From Pseudomonas zanjanensis (GTDB taxonomy: Bacteria > Pseudomonadota > Gammaproteobacteria > Pseudomonadales > Pseudomonadaceae): 64,000 nucleotides of DNA. The notes under the pieces are model-generated. The model saw only the letters and a program-made list of their open reading frames with translations. It made no database searches and was not told the origin of the DNA. The stretch spans positions 186,001-250,000 of the forward strand of contig NZ_JABWRB020000002.1 of NCBI RefSeq assembly GCF_014268745.2. Direction: 5' to 3'. The position numbers were made by a program, and so were the translations under genes. How positions within the stretch are numbered: the first letter of the stretch is position 1; each line of letters starts with the position of its first letter. Below, in pieces: positions 1 through 7,857 of the stretch.

Positions 1-1051
1 GTTGCTCAAGACCCGCACTTCGGAAGAAGGCATGGCGCCCCTGACCGCCGACGCGGTGGCGCGCCTGGCGACCTACAGCGCCCGCCTGGCTGAACACCAG
101 GGGCGTTTGTCGGCGCGCATCGGTGATTTATTTCAACTGGTCAGCGAGGCGGATTTCATTCGCCAATTGGCCGGTGACGAAATGACCGACGCCGGCCACA
201 TCGAACGTGCGCTCAAGGCCAAGGCCACCCGCACCGGGCGTGTTTCGGCCCGAATCCTCGACGACATGCTGGCCGGGATCATCCTGATCGACACCGCTGG
301 CGCGGCGGTGGGCAAATGCAACGGGCTGACGGTGCTCGAGGTTGGTGATTCGGCGTTTGGCGTGCCGGCACGGATTTCCGCCACGGTGTACCCGGGCGGC
401 AGCGGCATCGTCGACATCGAGCGGGAGGTCAACCTTGGCCAGCCGATCCACTCCAAGGGCGTGATGATTCTCACTGGCTACCTGGGGAGTCGTTATGCCC
501 AGGAATTCCCGCTGGCGATTTCGGCCAGCATCGCCCTGGAGCAATCCTACGGTTATGTGGACGGCGACAGTGCGTCCCTGGGCGAGGCGTGCACGCTGAT
601 CTCGGCCCTGTCGAAGACGCCATTGAAGCAGTGCTTCGCCATCACCGGCTCGATCAACCAGTTCGGGGAAGTGCAGGCGGTGGGCGGAGTCAACGAGAAG
701 ATCGAAGGTTTCTTCCGCCTTTGCGAAGCCCGGGGTTTGACCGGTGAGCAGGGGGCAATCATTCCCCAGGCCAACGTCGCGACCCTGATGCTCGATGAAA
801 AAGTGCTGGCCGCCGTGCGCGCCGGGCAGTTCCACGTCTATGCGGTGCGTCAGGCCGACGAAGCCCTGAGCCTGCTGGTGGGCGAGCCTGCCGGCGAGCC
901 GGATGAAAACGGTGAGTTCCCGGAGGGCAGCGTCAACGCCCGGGTGGTGGAGCGGCTGCGGGTGATCGCGGAGATGATCAGCGAAGACGACATCAAGGAA
1001 GCGGAAAAGGAACTGGCGCAGCAGGCCTTGGCGGAGGCCAAGCCGGCTTGA
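1..1051 (+). CDS. Lon-like ATP-dependent protease, C-terminal part (5' end outside window)
   Basis: This is the last ~349 residues of a Lon-family protease; the reading frame is open to the window edge, so the AAA+ part lies upstream. The Lon-type Ser-Lys dyad is visible: the catalytic Ser sits in DGDSAS (codon 569-571) and the Lys in GGVNEK (codon 698-700). Flanking segments such as GVMILTGYLGSRYAQ and ITGSINQFGEVQAVGG are typical of the LonB-like/PA4576 group rather than of classical LonA. It should degrade cytosolic proteins in an ATP-dependent way; the substrate is unknown. The tail after the protease domain is rich in Glu and Ala. A REPIN follows directly, and no terminator hairpin other than that palindrome is visible. 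Confidence 0.9.
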   Translation, partial: LLKTRTSEEGMAPLTADAVARLATYSARLAEHQGRLSARIGDLFQLVSEADFIRQLAGDEMTDAGHIERALKAKATRTGRVSARILDDMLAGIILIDTAGAAVGKCNGLTVLEVGDSAFGVPARISATVYPGGSGIVDIEREVNLGQPIHSKGVMILTGYLGSRYAQEFPLAISASIALEQSYGYVDGDSASLGEACTLISALSKTPLKQCFAITGSINQFGEVQAVGGVNEKIEGFFRLCEARGLTGEQGAIIPQANVATLMLDEKVLAAVRAGQFHVYAVRQADEALSLLVGEPAGEPDENGEFPEGSVNARVVERLRVIAEMISEDDIKEAEKELAQQALAEAKPA

Positions 1052-1076
1052 GGCAATAGTCGCGGCAATAAGCTGT

Positions 1077-1172
1077 TGTGGCGAGGGAGCTTGCTCCCGC
1101 TGGAGGGCGCAGCACCCCCAATCCAAATGGGGGTCGCTGCGCAACCCAGCGGGAGCAAGCTCCCTCGCCACA
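1077..1172. repeat. REPIN, GAGGGAGCTTGCTCCC family
   Basis: Two inverted REP arms (tgtggcgagggagcttgctc and its complement) enclose a ~40-nt spacer that is itself partly palindromic. The same arms recur at 4162, 9513, 30665 and 47795. It lies just after the protease gene. Confidence 0.9.
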
Positions 1173-1360
1173 AAAGCCGGTAAATAGTCACAGATCTGGC
1201 GTCAATATTCACACTGTGACCGCTCGGCGTATTCTGGTCTCGAAAACCCGTGGGGCCGGAACTTTTCTTCTATCCTCAGCTCAAGGATAACGAGAGTCAT
1301 CATTGGATCGAAACAGTCTCCTCCCGAGGCTGAATACCGGATCTACCGAGGGGCGCCGCC
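1173..1360. other. intergenic stretch without a recognised gene
   Basis: Together with the preceding REPIN this makes about 309 bases without a gene. I see only a possible ribosome binding site (gagggg) just before the ATG at 1361; no hairpin, tRNA or small ORF stands out. Confidence 0.5.
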
Positions 1361-1702
1361 ATGTCGCGCAACCTTTGCCTCACTCGTCAATGCCTGGGCC
1401 TTGTCACCCGTATCGAATGCGCCATCCGCCCCCTGGCGGGAGATACCGGGATGTGGACCTTGCTCTTCGCCGCCGGGATGGCGGGCGAACAACCCTCCGC
1501 CATCAAGGCCCAAGGGCCATTCCCCGGCCCGACTGCCGCCGAATCCATCCTCGATACCATTGTGCAAAGCCTGACCTTGCACGGTTATGAGCTGGCCGAC
1601 GATCCGCAGATCTGGTCCTTGCACATGCAGGCCCAACTGCGTGAAATCAATGGAGGCCGTTGTCGCAACGTCGGCGGCTTCGAGTTTCGTCCGCTGCATT
1701 GA
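1361..1702 (+). CDS. conserved hypothetical protein (PA4575-like position)
   Basis: The 113-residue protein starts with an ATG preceded by a GAGGGG-type binding site at a good distance. I do not recognise a domain. It is soluble, with no signal peptide or membrane segment, and its C-terminal half (TAAESILDTIVQSLTLHGYE, then QIWSLHMQAQLREING) reads like a small helical fold. It lies between the Lon-like protease and yqhA, where P. aeruginosa also has a small gene of unknown role. An overlapping longer antisense frame (1343-1834) is probably a high-GC shadow. Function unknown; coding status likely but not certain. Confidence 0.55.
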   Translation: MSRNLCLTRQCLGLVTRIECAIRPLAGDTGMWTLLFAAGMAGEQPSAIKAQGPFPGPTAAESILDTIVQSLTLHGYELADDPQIWSLHMQAQLREINGGRCRNVGGFEFRPLH

Positions 1703-1772
1703 AAGCCAGCACTGCACGGGCAGTGGCAGTAAAGTTTTGACACAAGGCGGGGGCCAGGGACGGCCCCGGCAT

Positions 1773-1800
1773 TTGTGGGGCTGGTCATGGCTGATATACT
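1773..1800 (+). promoter_or_regulatory. probable sigma-70 promoter for yqhA
   Basis: TTGTGG at 1773-1778 and TATACT at 1795-1800 are 16 bases apart, about 35 bases before the yqhA start. The -10 box is good and the -35 box is only fair. Confidence 0.45.
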
Positions 1801-1833
1801 CGCCGCGATTTTTCAGCCCAGGTGTGAGATTCA

Positions 1834-2322
1834 ATGGAACGCTTTATCGAAAACGCAATGTACGCCTCCCGTTGGCTGCTGGCGCCGATCTACTTCGGGC
1901 TGTCCCTCGGCCTGCTGGCCTTGGCGTTGAAATTCTTCCAGGAAGTCTTCCACGTCATCCCCAACGTCTTTTCCATGGCCGAGTCAGAGCTGATCCTGGT
2001 GCTGCTGTCGCTGATCGACATGGCGCTGGTGGGCGGCCTGCTGGTGATGGTGATGATTTCCGGCTACGAGAACTTCGTCTCGCAACTGGATATCGCCGAC
2101 GACAAGGAAAAGCTCAACTGGCTGGGCACCATGGACTCTTCGTCGCTGAAGATGAAAGTCGCCGCCTCGATCGTGGCCATCTCGTCCATCCACCTGCTGC
2201 GCATCTTCATGGATGCCAAGAACGTCGATCCCGACCACTTGATGTGGTACGTGATTATCCACATGACCTTCGTGGTCTCGGCGTTTGCCATGGGCTACCT
2301 GGACAAACTGACCAAGCACTAA
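1834..2322 (+). CDS. YqhA/UPF0114 family inner-membrane protein
   Basis: The 162-residue protein belongs to the UPF0114 (TIGR00645) family, recognisable from the N-terminal RFIENAMYASRWLLAPIYFG and the central LSLIDMALVGGLLVMVMISG. Three to four hydrophobic segments (about residues 10-35, 48-75, 105-125 and 135-155) indicate an integral inner-membrane protein. The family is widespread in Gammaproteobacteria; its biochemical role is not established. Length is normal for the family. It is followed by a strong hairpin and appears to be a single-gene unit. Confidence 0.85.
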   Translation: MERFIENAMYASRWLLAPIYFGLSLGLLALALKFFQEVFHVIPNVFSMAESELILVLLSLIDMALVGGLLVMVMISGYENFVSQLDIADDKEKLNWLGTMDSSSLKMKVAASIVAISSIHLLRIFMDAKNVDPDHLMWYVIIHMTFVVSAFAMGYLDKLTKH

Positions 2323-2343
2323 GGTCTGTCGACCGCGCTGATG

Positions 2344-2377
2344 CAACGCCCGCCTGTAGAGCCACAGGCGGGCGTTG
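2344..2377 (+). terminator. stem-loop terminator after yqhA
   Basis: A 14-bp perfect GC-rich stem (caacgcccgcctgt pairing with acaggcgggcgttg) encloses a 6-nt loop. The following T-run is weak (tcgttt). Confidence 0.7.
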
Positions 2378-2526
2378 TCGTTTCCGGCGCCGCACTTTGG
2401 CGCGAGGGCTCGTCACCCGCCGTGGCATCTGTGCTAGTCTGCTCGCCCTTTTGGTTCCGGGCGCTCCGGGAGGCGCTGTGGCACACATGGCAATTTCTCG
2501 AGCCGTCCGCACAGCGGAGCAGCATC

Positions 2527-3144
2527 ATGTCCGAAGTTAACCTGTCCACCGACGAAACCCGCGTCAGCTACGGCATTGGCCGTCAGTTGGGCGACCAACT
2601 GCGCGACAACCCACCACCGGGTGTCAACCTGGACGCGATCCTGGCCGGCCTGACTGACGCGTTCGCCGGCAAGCCAAGCCGTGTGGGCCAGGACGAGATG
2701 TCCGCCAGCTTCAAGGTCATTCGTGAAATCATGCAAGCCGAAGCAGCCGCCAAGGCTGAAGCCGCTGCTGGCGAAGGCCGCGCGTTCCTGGCGGAAAACG
2801 CCAAGCGTGAAGGCATCACCACCCTGGCTTCCGGCCTGCAATTCGAAGTGCTGACCCAGGGTGAAGGCGCCAAGCCGACCCGTGAAGACCAGGTGCGTAC
2901 CCACTACCACGGCACCCTGATCGACGGCACCGTGTTCGACAGCTCCTACGATCGCGGCCAGCCAGCCGAATTCCCGGTAGGCGGCGTGATCCCAGGCTGG
3001 ACCGAAGCCCTGCAACTGATGAACGCCGGCAGCAAATGGCGCCTGTACGTGCCGAGCGAACTGGCCTACGGCGCTCAAGGCGTTGGCAGCATTCCACCGC
3101 ACAGCGTGCTGGTGTTCGACGTCGAGTTGTTGGACGTGCTGTAA
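2527..3144 (+). CDS. fklB: FKBP-type peptidyl-prolyl isomerase FklB
   Basis: The protein of 205 residues has an N-terminal helical dimerisation region (about residues 1-90, SYGIGRQLGDQL with an Ala/Glu-rich stretch) and a C-terminal FKBP domain (about 115-205: THYHGTLIDGTVFDSSYDRG, then VIPGWTEALQLM and LAYGAQGVGSIPPHSVL). It catalyses cis/trans isomerisation of prolyl bonds and works as a chaperone. The frame is open upstream, but the Met at 2527 matches the normal FklB start. It has no signal peptide, so it is cytosolic, unlike the related FkpA. A REPIN follows. Confidence 0.92.
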   Translation: MSEVNLSTDETRVSYGIGRQLGDQLRDNPPPGVNLDAILAGLTDAFAGKPSRVGQDEMSASFKVIREIMQAEAAAKAEAAAGEGRAFLAENAKREGITTLASGLQFEVLTQGEGAKPTREDQVRTHYHGTLIDGTVFDSSYDRGQPAEFPVGGVIPGWTEALQLMNAGSKWRLYVPSELAYGAQGVGSIPPHSVLVFDVELLDVL

Positions 3145-3175
3145 GACCCCGTCCGGTTTACCGCCGGACAAATAC

Positions 3176-3267
3176 ATGTGGGAGCGGGCTTGCTCGCGAA
3201 AGCGGTGTGTCAGTTAACGAAAAATTCGACTGTCAGTCCGCATTCGCGAGCAAGCCCGCTCCCACAT
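3176..3267. repeat. REPIN, GGAGCGGGCTTGCTCGCG family
   Basis: Inverted REP arms (tgtgggagcgggcttgctcg and complement) enclose a ~40-nt spacer. It lies between the convergent fklB and the 85-residue gene. Confidence 0.9.
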
Positions 3268-3280
3268 AGGGTTTGGTGCT

Positions 3281-3538
3281 TCATCCGTGGAACCTGCCGC
3301 TGAAATCACCCGTCGGGCGCAACGCCCGGGCATAGCAGAACAGGAATAGATTACGCACCAGCTCCTTGAGCACCAGTGGCTCACTGGAATTGAGGCTGTT
3401 GAGGTCCAGGTCTCCTTGGTCCTGCAGCTCATTCAAGGCTTCTTCTTCAAGCACCGCACAGACTTCCCCGGTTTCCCGATGCAGGATCCTGAGGTAGGGA
3501 TGTGGGCGGTCCAGCCAGGCATCGATCAAATAAGTCAT
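3281..3538 (-). CDS. small conserved protein, probably iron-regulated (PA4570-like)
   Basis: The 85-residue protein begins MTYLIDAWLDRPHPYLRILH and is acidic in its middle part. I chose the ATG at 3538 because AAGGAG lies nine bases before it; the in-frame ATG at 3547 would overlap that site. No known domain is recognised and there is no signal peptide. The place between fklB and ispB matches P. aeruginosa PA4570, which I recall as a small gene raised under iron limitation (from memory, not checked). A Fur-like palindrome stands just upstream at 3565-3579, which fits this. Function unknown; an iron-starvation role is inferred from the operator only. Confidence 0.7.
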   Translation of the reverse strand: MTYLIDAWLDRPHPYLRILHRETGEVCAVLEEEALNELQDQGDLDLNSLNSSEPLVLKELVRNLFLFCYARALRPTGDFSGRFHG

Positions 3539-3564
3539 GGTTCTCATCTCCTTGATGGGTTCGA

Positions 3565-3579
3565 TGAGAATAATTCTTA
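3565..3579 (-). promoter_or_regulatory. candidate Fur operator overlapping a promoter
   Basis: TGAGAATAATTCTTA resembles the 7-1-7 Fur box TGATAATnATTATCA at 11 of 14 arm positions. On the minus strand it overlaps a possible -10 (TATTCT) spaced 16 bases from TTGCTA, immediately before the small gene starting at 3538. The AT-rich patch is unusual for this GC-rich region. Confidence 0.55.
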
Positions 3580-3743
3580 TTCGCTAAATAGCAAGTCTCT
3601 ATTGGTGTTCCGATTGTTTTTCTGACGATGGGTTGTGGTAGCTCAAGACGACTGGCACTTGGCTAACGCCCGGGAAATAGGGCTGAAGCGGGGAGGGTGA
3701 AGCTCCATCCCACACGCGGGGCATGGGATGGAATACAGCAGGA

Positions 3744-4085
3744 TCAGACTTTTCTGACGAACTCGGATTTGAGTTTCATCGGGCCGATGCCGTCGATCTT
3801 GCAATCGATGTCGTGATCGCCGTCGCACAGGCGGATGTTCTTGACCTTGGTGCCGACCTTGACCACCAGTGAGGTGCCCTTGACCTTGAGGTCCTTGATC
3901 ACGGTGATGGTGTCGCCGTCCTGCAGGACGTTGCCGACCGAATCTTTCTTCACGGTGTCGTCGGACGCCGCTTCAACTTCGCCGCTGGCGGACCACTCGT
4001 GGGCACACTCCGGGCAGACCAGTTGGGTGCCGTCTTCGTAAGTGTATTCGGAATTGCATTTCGGGCAGGGAGGCAACGTGCTCAC
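3744..4085 (-). CDS. yjdM: YjdM/PhnA-like zinc-ribbon protein
   Basis: The 113-residue protein starts with a GTG codon (AAGGA lies about seven bases upstream). The N-terminus carries a zinc ribbon, CPKCNSEYTY (first CxxC) followed by LVCPECAHEW (second CxxC). The rest is the PhnA/YjdM all-beta domain (GNVLQDGDTITVIKDLKVKG, CDGDHDIDCKIDGIGPMKLK). Despite the old name PhnA, the family is not phosphonoacetate hydrolase and its role is not established. It is monocistronic, facing away from ispB, with a REPIN in its upstream region. Confidence 0.88.
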   Translation of the reverse strand: MSTLPPCPKCNSEYTYEDGTQLVCPECAHEWSASGEVEAASDDTVKKDSVGNVLQDGDTITVIKDLKVKGTSLVVKVGTKVKNIRLCDGDHDIDCKIDGIGPMKLKSEFVRKV

Positions 4086-4161
4086 TAAGGTTCCTTGGGT
4101 ATCAGGAGGACAAAAGGGCGCACATTGTATAGGGTTTTGTTACGAGGAGGGTGATACATGA

Positions 4162-4301
4162 CTTTTGTGGCGAGGGAGCTTGCTCCCGCTGGGCTGCGAA
4201 GCAGCCCCAATTGGATTGCTGCGATCATTCAGATGGATCGCGTCAGCCGGTTTTACGACGGCTGCGCCGCCGAGCGGGAGCAAGCTCCCTCGCCACAAAA
4301 G
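4162..4301. repeat. REPIN, GAGGGAGCTTGCTCCC family, long spacer
   Basis: Inverted arms (cttttgtggcgagggagctt and complement) are separated by about 80 bases, longer than most copies here. It lies between the 3' end of ispB and the start side of yjdM. Confidence 0.88.
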
Positions 4302-4319
4302 CTCGCCGTTTTCATGCAA

Positions 4320-5288
4320 TCAATGGGTACGGGCGACCGCAAACTCGCTCAGTTCCACCAGCGCATCGCGGTATTCGCTGGCTGGCAGGGCATCGAGGCA
4401 TTTGATTGCGCGGGCGACGTAGTCCCGAGCCAGTTTCGCGGTGTATTCCAGCGAGCCGGAGGCTTCGACCGCGACACGGATGCTCTCGAGGTCTTCGATC
4501 CCGCCTTTCTGGATCGCCTGGCGTACCAGCGCCGCCTGTTCCGGCGTGCCCTCGCGCATGGTGTAGATCAGCGGCAGGGTCGGCTTGCCTTCGGCCAAGT
4601 CGTCACCGACGTTCTTGCCCAGGGTTTCGGCGTCGCCCTTGTAGTCGAGCAGGTCGTCCACTAGCTGGAAGGCCACGCCCAGGTGGTCGCCGAAGGTGCG
4701 CAGCGCTTCGCTCTGCTCGGCGCTGGCACCGGCCAGGGCGGCGGCGCTGTGGGTCGAGGCTTCGAAGAGCATCGCGGTCTTGCCGCGGATGACTTCCATG
4801 TAGGTTTCTTCGGTGGTGCTGGCGTCGCGCACCTTGGATAGCTGCAGCACTTCGCCTTCGGCGATGATGCGCGTGGCCTGGGACAGGATCTTCATCACCG
4901 GCATCGAGCCCAGCTCGACCATCATCTCGAACGAGCGCGAATACAGGAAGTCGCCCACCAGCACGCTCGGGGCGTTGCCCCACATGGCGTTGGCGGTCGA
5001 ACGGCCACGGCGCATGCCGGACATGTCGACCACGTCGTCATGCAGCAGGGTCGCGGTGTGCAGGAATTCGATGGTGGCGGCCAGCAGGCGCATGTCGTCG
5101 CCTTCACGACCCAGGGCCTTGCCGCACAGCAGTACCAATAAAGGACGCAGGCGTTTGCCGCCGGCCGAAGTGATGTAGTCGCCGATTTTCGATACCAGCG
5201 GCACGCGGGAAGTCAGTTGCTTCTTGATGATGCCGTCGACGGCACTAAAATCGTCCGCCACTGCGCGGTAGAAAGCTTGGGGTTGCAT
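4320..5288 (-). CDS. ispB: octaprenyl/solanesyl-type diphosphate synthase IspB
   Basis: The 322-residue trans-prenyltransferase makes the long polyprenyl diphosphate used for the ubiquinone side chain from IPP and a shorter allylic diphosphate. The first Asp-rich motif DDVVD is at residues 84-88, followed by MRRG, and the second, DDLLD, is at 211-215 in FQLVDDLLDYKGD. The KRLRP motif is at about 45-49. Length is normal for IspB. It is transcribed divergently from rplU, the usual arrangement in Pseudomonas and Escherichia. The exact product length (C40 or C45) cannot be read from the sequence; fluorescent pseudomonads usually make ubiquinone-9. Confidence 0.94.
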   Translation of the reverse strand: MQPQAFYRAVADDFSAVDGIIKKQLTSRVPLVSKIGDYITSAGGKRLRPLLVLLCGKALGREGDDMRLLAATIEFLHTATLLHDDVVDMSGMRRGRSTANAMWGNAPSVLVGDFLYSRSFEMMVELGSMPVMKILSQATRIIAEGEVLQLSKVRDASTTEETYMEVIRGKTAMLFEASTHSAAALAGASAEQSEALRTFGDHLGVAFQLVDDLLDYKGDAETLGKNVGDDLAEGKPTLPLIYTMREGTPEQAALVRQAIQKGGIEDLESIRVAVEASGSLEYTAKLARDYVARAIKCLDALPASEYRDALVELSEFAVARTH

Positions 5289-5367
5289 CAGCGACAGGCG
5301 CTCCAGAAGGGTTGCGCGGCATGCTAGGACCCACGTCCGCAGGTGTCAAGGCGCGATAGACGGCTAC

Positions 5368-5396
5368 TTGCAAGGCTGTTGCGGTTTGCGTACAAT
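5368..5396 (+). promoter_or_regulatory. sigma-70 promoter for rplU-rpmA
   Basis: TTGCAA at 5368-5373 and TACAAT at 5391-5396 are 17 bases apart and followed by a GC-rich start region (cgcgcaccc), typical of growth-rate-controlled translation genes. The leader to rplU is about 125 bases. Confidence 0.7.
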
Positions 5397-5527
5397 CGCG
5401 CACCCTGAACTTCCTGGGCAGCACCTGCCTTACGCAATTGCATCCGGGCCTTCCAGCCCATGCAGCCATGCCAGCCAATACCTCTTCTTATAAAGCGCTG
5501 GGTGAGCAGGATTATCGGAGAAATACC

Positions 5528-5842
5528 ATGTCGTACGCAGTAATTGTTACTGGTGGCAAGCAATACAAGGTCGCCCCAGGTGAATACCTGAAGATCGAAA
5601 AACTGGAAATCGCTACCGGCGAATCCGTGACTTTTGATCGCGTTCTGTTGGTCGCCAATGGCGATGACGTGAATATCGGCGCTCCAGTCGTTGCTGGCGC
5701 TACCGTTGTGGCTGAAGTGATCTCCCAAGGTCGTCACGATAAAGTCCGCATCATCAAGTTCCGTCGCCGTAAGCACCACATGAAGCGTATGGGCCACCGC
5801 CAGTGGTACACCGAGATCAAAATCACCGGTATTCAGGCTTAA
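5528..5842 (+). CDS. rplU: 50S ribosomal protein L21
   Basis: The 104-residue L21 is recognised from MSYAVIVTGGKQYKV at the start and the basic KFRRRKHHMKRMGHRQWYTE near the end, which binds 23S rRNA. The ATG at 5528 gives the normal L21 N-terminus; the frame is open upstream only by chance. It forms an operon with rpmA 35 bases downstream. Confidence 0.97.
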   Translation: MSYAVIVTGGKQYKVAPGEYLKIEKLEIATGESVTFDRVLLVANGDDVNIGAPVVAGATVVAEVISQGRHDKVRIIKFRRRKHHMKRMGHRQWYTEIKITGIQA

Positions 5843-5877
5843 TTTCAGCCTAATTCCTCACTAGGAGAATTGAACTC

Positions 5878-6135
5878 ATGGCACACAAAAAAGCTGGTGG
5901 TAGTACCCGTAACGGTCGCGACTCAGAAGCCAAACGCCTTGGCGTGAAGATGTATGGCGGCCAGAAAATCATTCCGGGCAACATCATCGTGCGTCAGCGC
6001 GGCACCCAATTCCACGCCGGTTACGGTGTTGGCATGGGTAAGGATCACACCCTCTTCGCGAAAATCGAAGGCGTGATCAAGTTTGAAGTAAAGGGCGCGT
6101 TCAACCGCCGTTACGTGAGCGTTGTCGCAGCTTAA
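5878..6135 (+). CDS. rpmA: 50S ribosomal protein L27
   Basis: The 85-residue L27 begins MAHKKAGGSTRNGRDSEAKR, whose N-terminal tail reaches the peptidyl transferase centre. The start is preceded by TAGGAG. There is no N-terminal cleavage extension of the Firmicutes type. It lies between rplU and obgE, with a terminator hairpin directly after it. Confidence 0.97.
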   Translation: MAHKKAGGSTRNGRDSEAKRLGVKMYGGQKIIPGNIIVRQRGTQFHAGYGVGMGKDHTLFAKIEGVIKFEVKGAFNRRYVSVVAA

Positions 6136-6150
6136 TTGCGAGATCGCTGG

Positions 6151-6180
6151 AAAAGCCCTGTCTTGCGACGGGGCTTTTTC
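6151..6180 (+). terminator. rho-independent terminator after rpmA
   Basis: The stem AAAAGCCC...GGGCTTTTT has a short loop (tgtcttgcgacg region) and runs into five T residues. Confidence 0.85.
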
Positions 6181-6192
6181 GTTTGTGGGGTG

Positions 6193-6279
6193 AGTCTCTT
6201 GCAAAACTGTTTGTATGGGCTGCCGGCGCTGCGGTTGGGGCGTTTCATCGGGTCGCTGCGCTCATTTTTGCAAGAGTCT
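6193..6279. other. long inverted repeat in the obgE leader
   Basis: Arms agtctcttgcaaaa (6193-6206) and ttttgcaagagtct (6266-6279) pair over 14 positions with one mismatch. They enclose a GC-rich 59-base loop that can fold on itself (ggcgctgcgg, gtcgctgcgctc). A run of seven or more T follows at about 6288-6295. It may be an attenuator, a processed leader or a small mobile palindrome. It does not resemble the REP families here. Confidence 0.5.
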
Positions 6280-6325
6280 TATGTCTTGTTTTTTTGGCTC
6301 GTCCGTATGGCGAGAGGCGTGTGTC

Positions 6326-7549
6326 ATGAAGTTTGTTGATGAAGTATCGATTCGAGTGAAGGCCGGCGACGGCGGCAATGGTTGCATGAGTTTCCGTCGG
6401 GAAAAGTTCATTGAAAACGGTGGTCCGAACGGCGGTGACGGGGGTGATGGCGGCTCGATCTACATGCTCGCCGACGAAAACCTCAACACCCTGGTGGACT
6501 ACCGTTACACCCGGCACTTCGATGCCGAGCGTGGCTCCAACGGCGGCAGCACCGACTGCACCGGCAAGAAGGGCGAAGACCTGATCCTGCGTGTGCCGGT
6601 TGGCACCACGGTGATCGATTCGGCCACCCAGGAAGTGATCGGCGACTTGACCAAGGCCGGCCAGCGTCTGCTGGTCGCCCATGGCGGTTGGCACGGTCTG
6701 GGCAACACTCGTTTCAAATCCAGTACCAACCGTGCGCCGCGCCAGACTACGCCTGGCAAGCCGGGCGAGCAGCGTGACCTGAAGCTGGAAATGAAGGTGC
6801 TGGCCGACGTGGGCCTGCTGGGCCTGCCGAACGCCGGTAAAAGTACCTTCATTCGCTCGGTATCCGCCGCCAAGCCGAAAGTGGCCGACTACCCGTTCAC
6901 CACCCTGGTGCCGAACCTGGGCGTGGTCAGTGTCGACCGCTGGAAGAGCTTCGTGATCGCCGACATTCCGGGATTGATCGAAGGGGCTTCCGAGGGCGCC
7001 GGCCTGGGGATTCGTTTCCTCAAGCACTTGTCCCGTACCCGTTTGTTGTTGCACCTCGTCGACATGGCGCCGCTGGATGAAACCAGTGCTGCCGATGCTG
7101 CCGAAGTCATCGTCAACGAGCTGACCAAGTTCAGCCCGGCCCTGGCCGAGCGCGACCGTTGGCTGGTGCTGAACAAGTGTGACCAGATCCTTGAAGAAGA
7201 GCATGAGGAGCGGGTCAAGGAAATCGTCGATCGCCTGGAGTGGGAAGGTCCGGTCTACGTGATCTCGGCCATTGCCAAGGAAAACACCGAACGCCTGTGC
7301 CACGACATCATGCGGTACCTGGAAGATCGTGCCGACCGCCTGGCCAACGACCCGGCCTACAAGGAAGAACTGGCCGAGCTCGATCAGCGTATCGAAGACG
7401 AGGCCCGTGCCCAACTGCAGGCGCTGGACGACCAGCGTGCCTTGCGCCGCAGTGGCGTCAAGTCGGTCCATGACATCGGTGACGACGATTGGGACGAAGA
7501 GGATGTGGATGACGAAGATGGCCCGGAAATCATCTACGTTCGCGACTGA
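6326..7549 (+). CDS. obgE: GTPase Obg/CgtA
   Basis: The 407-residue essential Obg GTPase acts in late 50S ribosome assembly and in stress signalling. The N-terminal glycine-rich Obg fold covers residues 1-158 (RVKAGDGGNGCMSFRREK, NGGPNGGDGGDGG). The G domain has G1 GLPNAGKST at 165-173, G3 DIPG at 212-215 and G4 NKCD at 282-285. The acidic tail (DDDWDEEDVDDEDGPE) is typical of proteobacterial Obg. The ATG at 6326 gives the standard start MKFVDEVSIRVKAG. It follows rplU-rpmA but behind a terminator and a structured leader. Confidence 0.96.
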   Translation: MKFVDEVSIRVKAGDGGNGCMSFRREKFIENGGPNGGDGGDGGSIYMLADENLNTLVDYRYTRHFDAERGSNGGSTDCTGKKGEDLILRVPVGTTVIDSATQEVIGDLTKAGQRLLVAHGGWHGLGNTRFKSSTNRAPRQTTPGKPGEQRDLKLEMKVLADVGLLGLPNAGKSTFIRSVSAAKPKVADYPFTTLVPNLGVVSVDRWKSFVIADIPGLIEGASEGAGLGIRFLKHLSRTRLLLHLVDMAPLDETSAADAAEVIVNELTKFSPALAERDRWLVLNKCDQILEEEHEERVKEIVDRLEWEGPVYVISAIAKENTERLCHDIMRYLEDRADRLANDPAYKEELAELDQRIEDEARAQLQALDDQRALRRSGVKSVHDIGDDDWDEEDVDDEDGPEIIYVRD

Positions 7550-7584
7550 TCGTGTGCTGATGCAAGCTGCTTGAGGTCAAAACC

Positions 7585-7673
7585 TGTGGGAGCGAGCCTG
7601 CTCGCGATGGCGGTGTGTCAGTCGGTATCCATGCTGCTGACCCAATGCAATCGCGAGCAGGCTCGCTCCCACA
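7585..7673. repeat. REPIN, GGAGCGAGCCTGCTCGCG variant
   Basis: Inverted arms (tgtgggagcgagcctgctcg and complement) lie between obgE and proB. Confidence 0.9.
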
Positions 7674-7857
7674 AGGATTCTCGAGTGGCTGGCATGGGGA
7701 CAGGTTCAAGTGTTTCGGCGCAGTGTTATCATCGCTGGCAAGCCGGTTTCCAAGGCGCCGCTCATTCGAGCGGCGTTTTGGTATCTGTAAAACGCAAATA
7801 CGAATAATCCCATGGGCGGCGCTGGGTCGCGCCGTTCGCTGGCAAAGGTTGAAGATG

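Noticed and set aside
1343..1834. 163-codon minus-strand frame between the protease gene and yqhA
   Set aside because: It overlaps the better-supported plus-strand gene at 1361 and the yqhA promoter, and has no binding site or recognisable domain.
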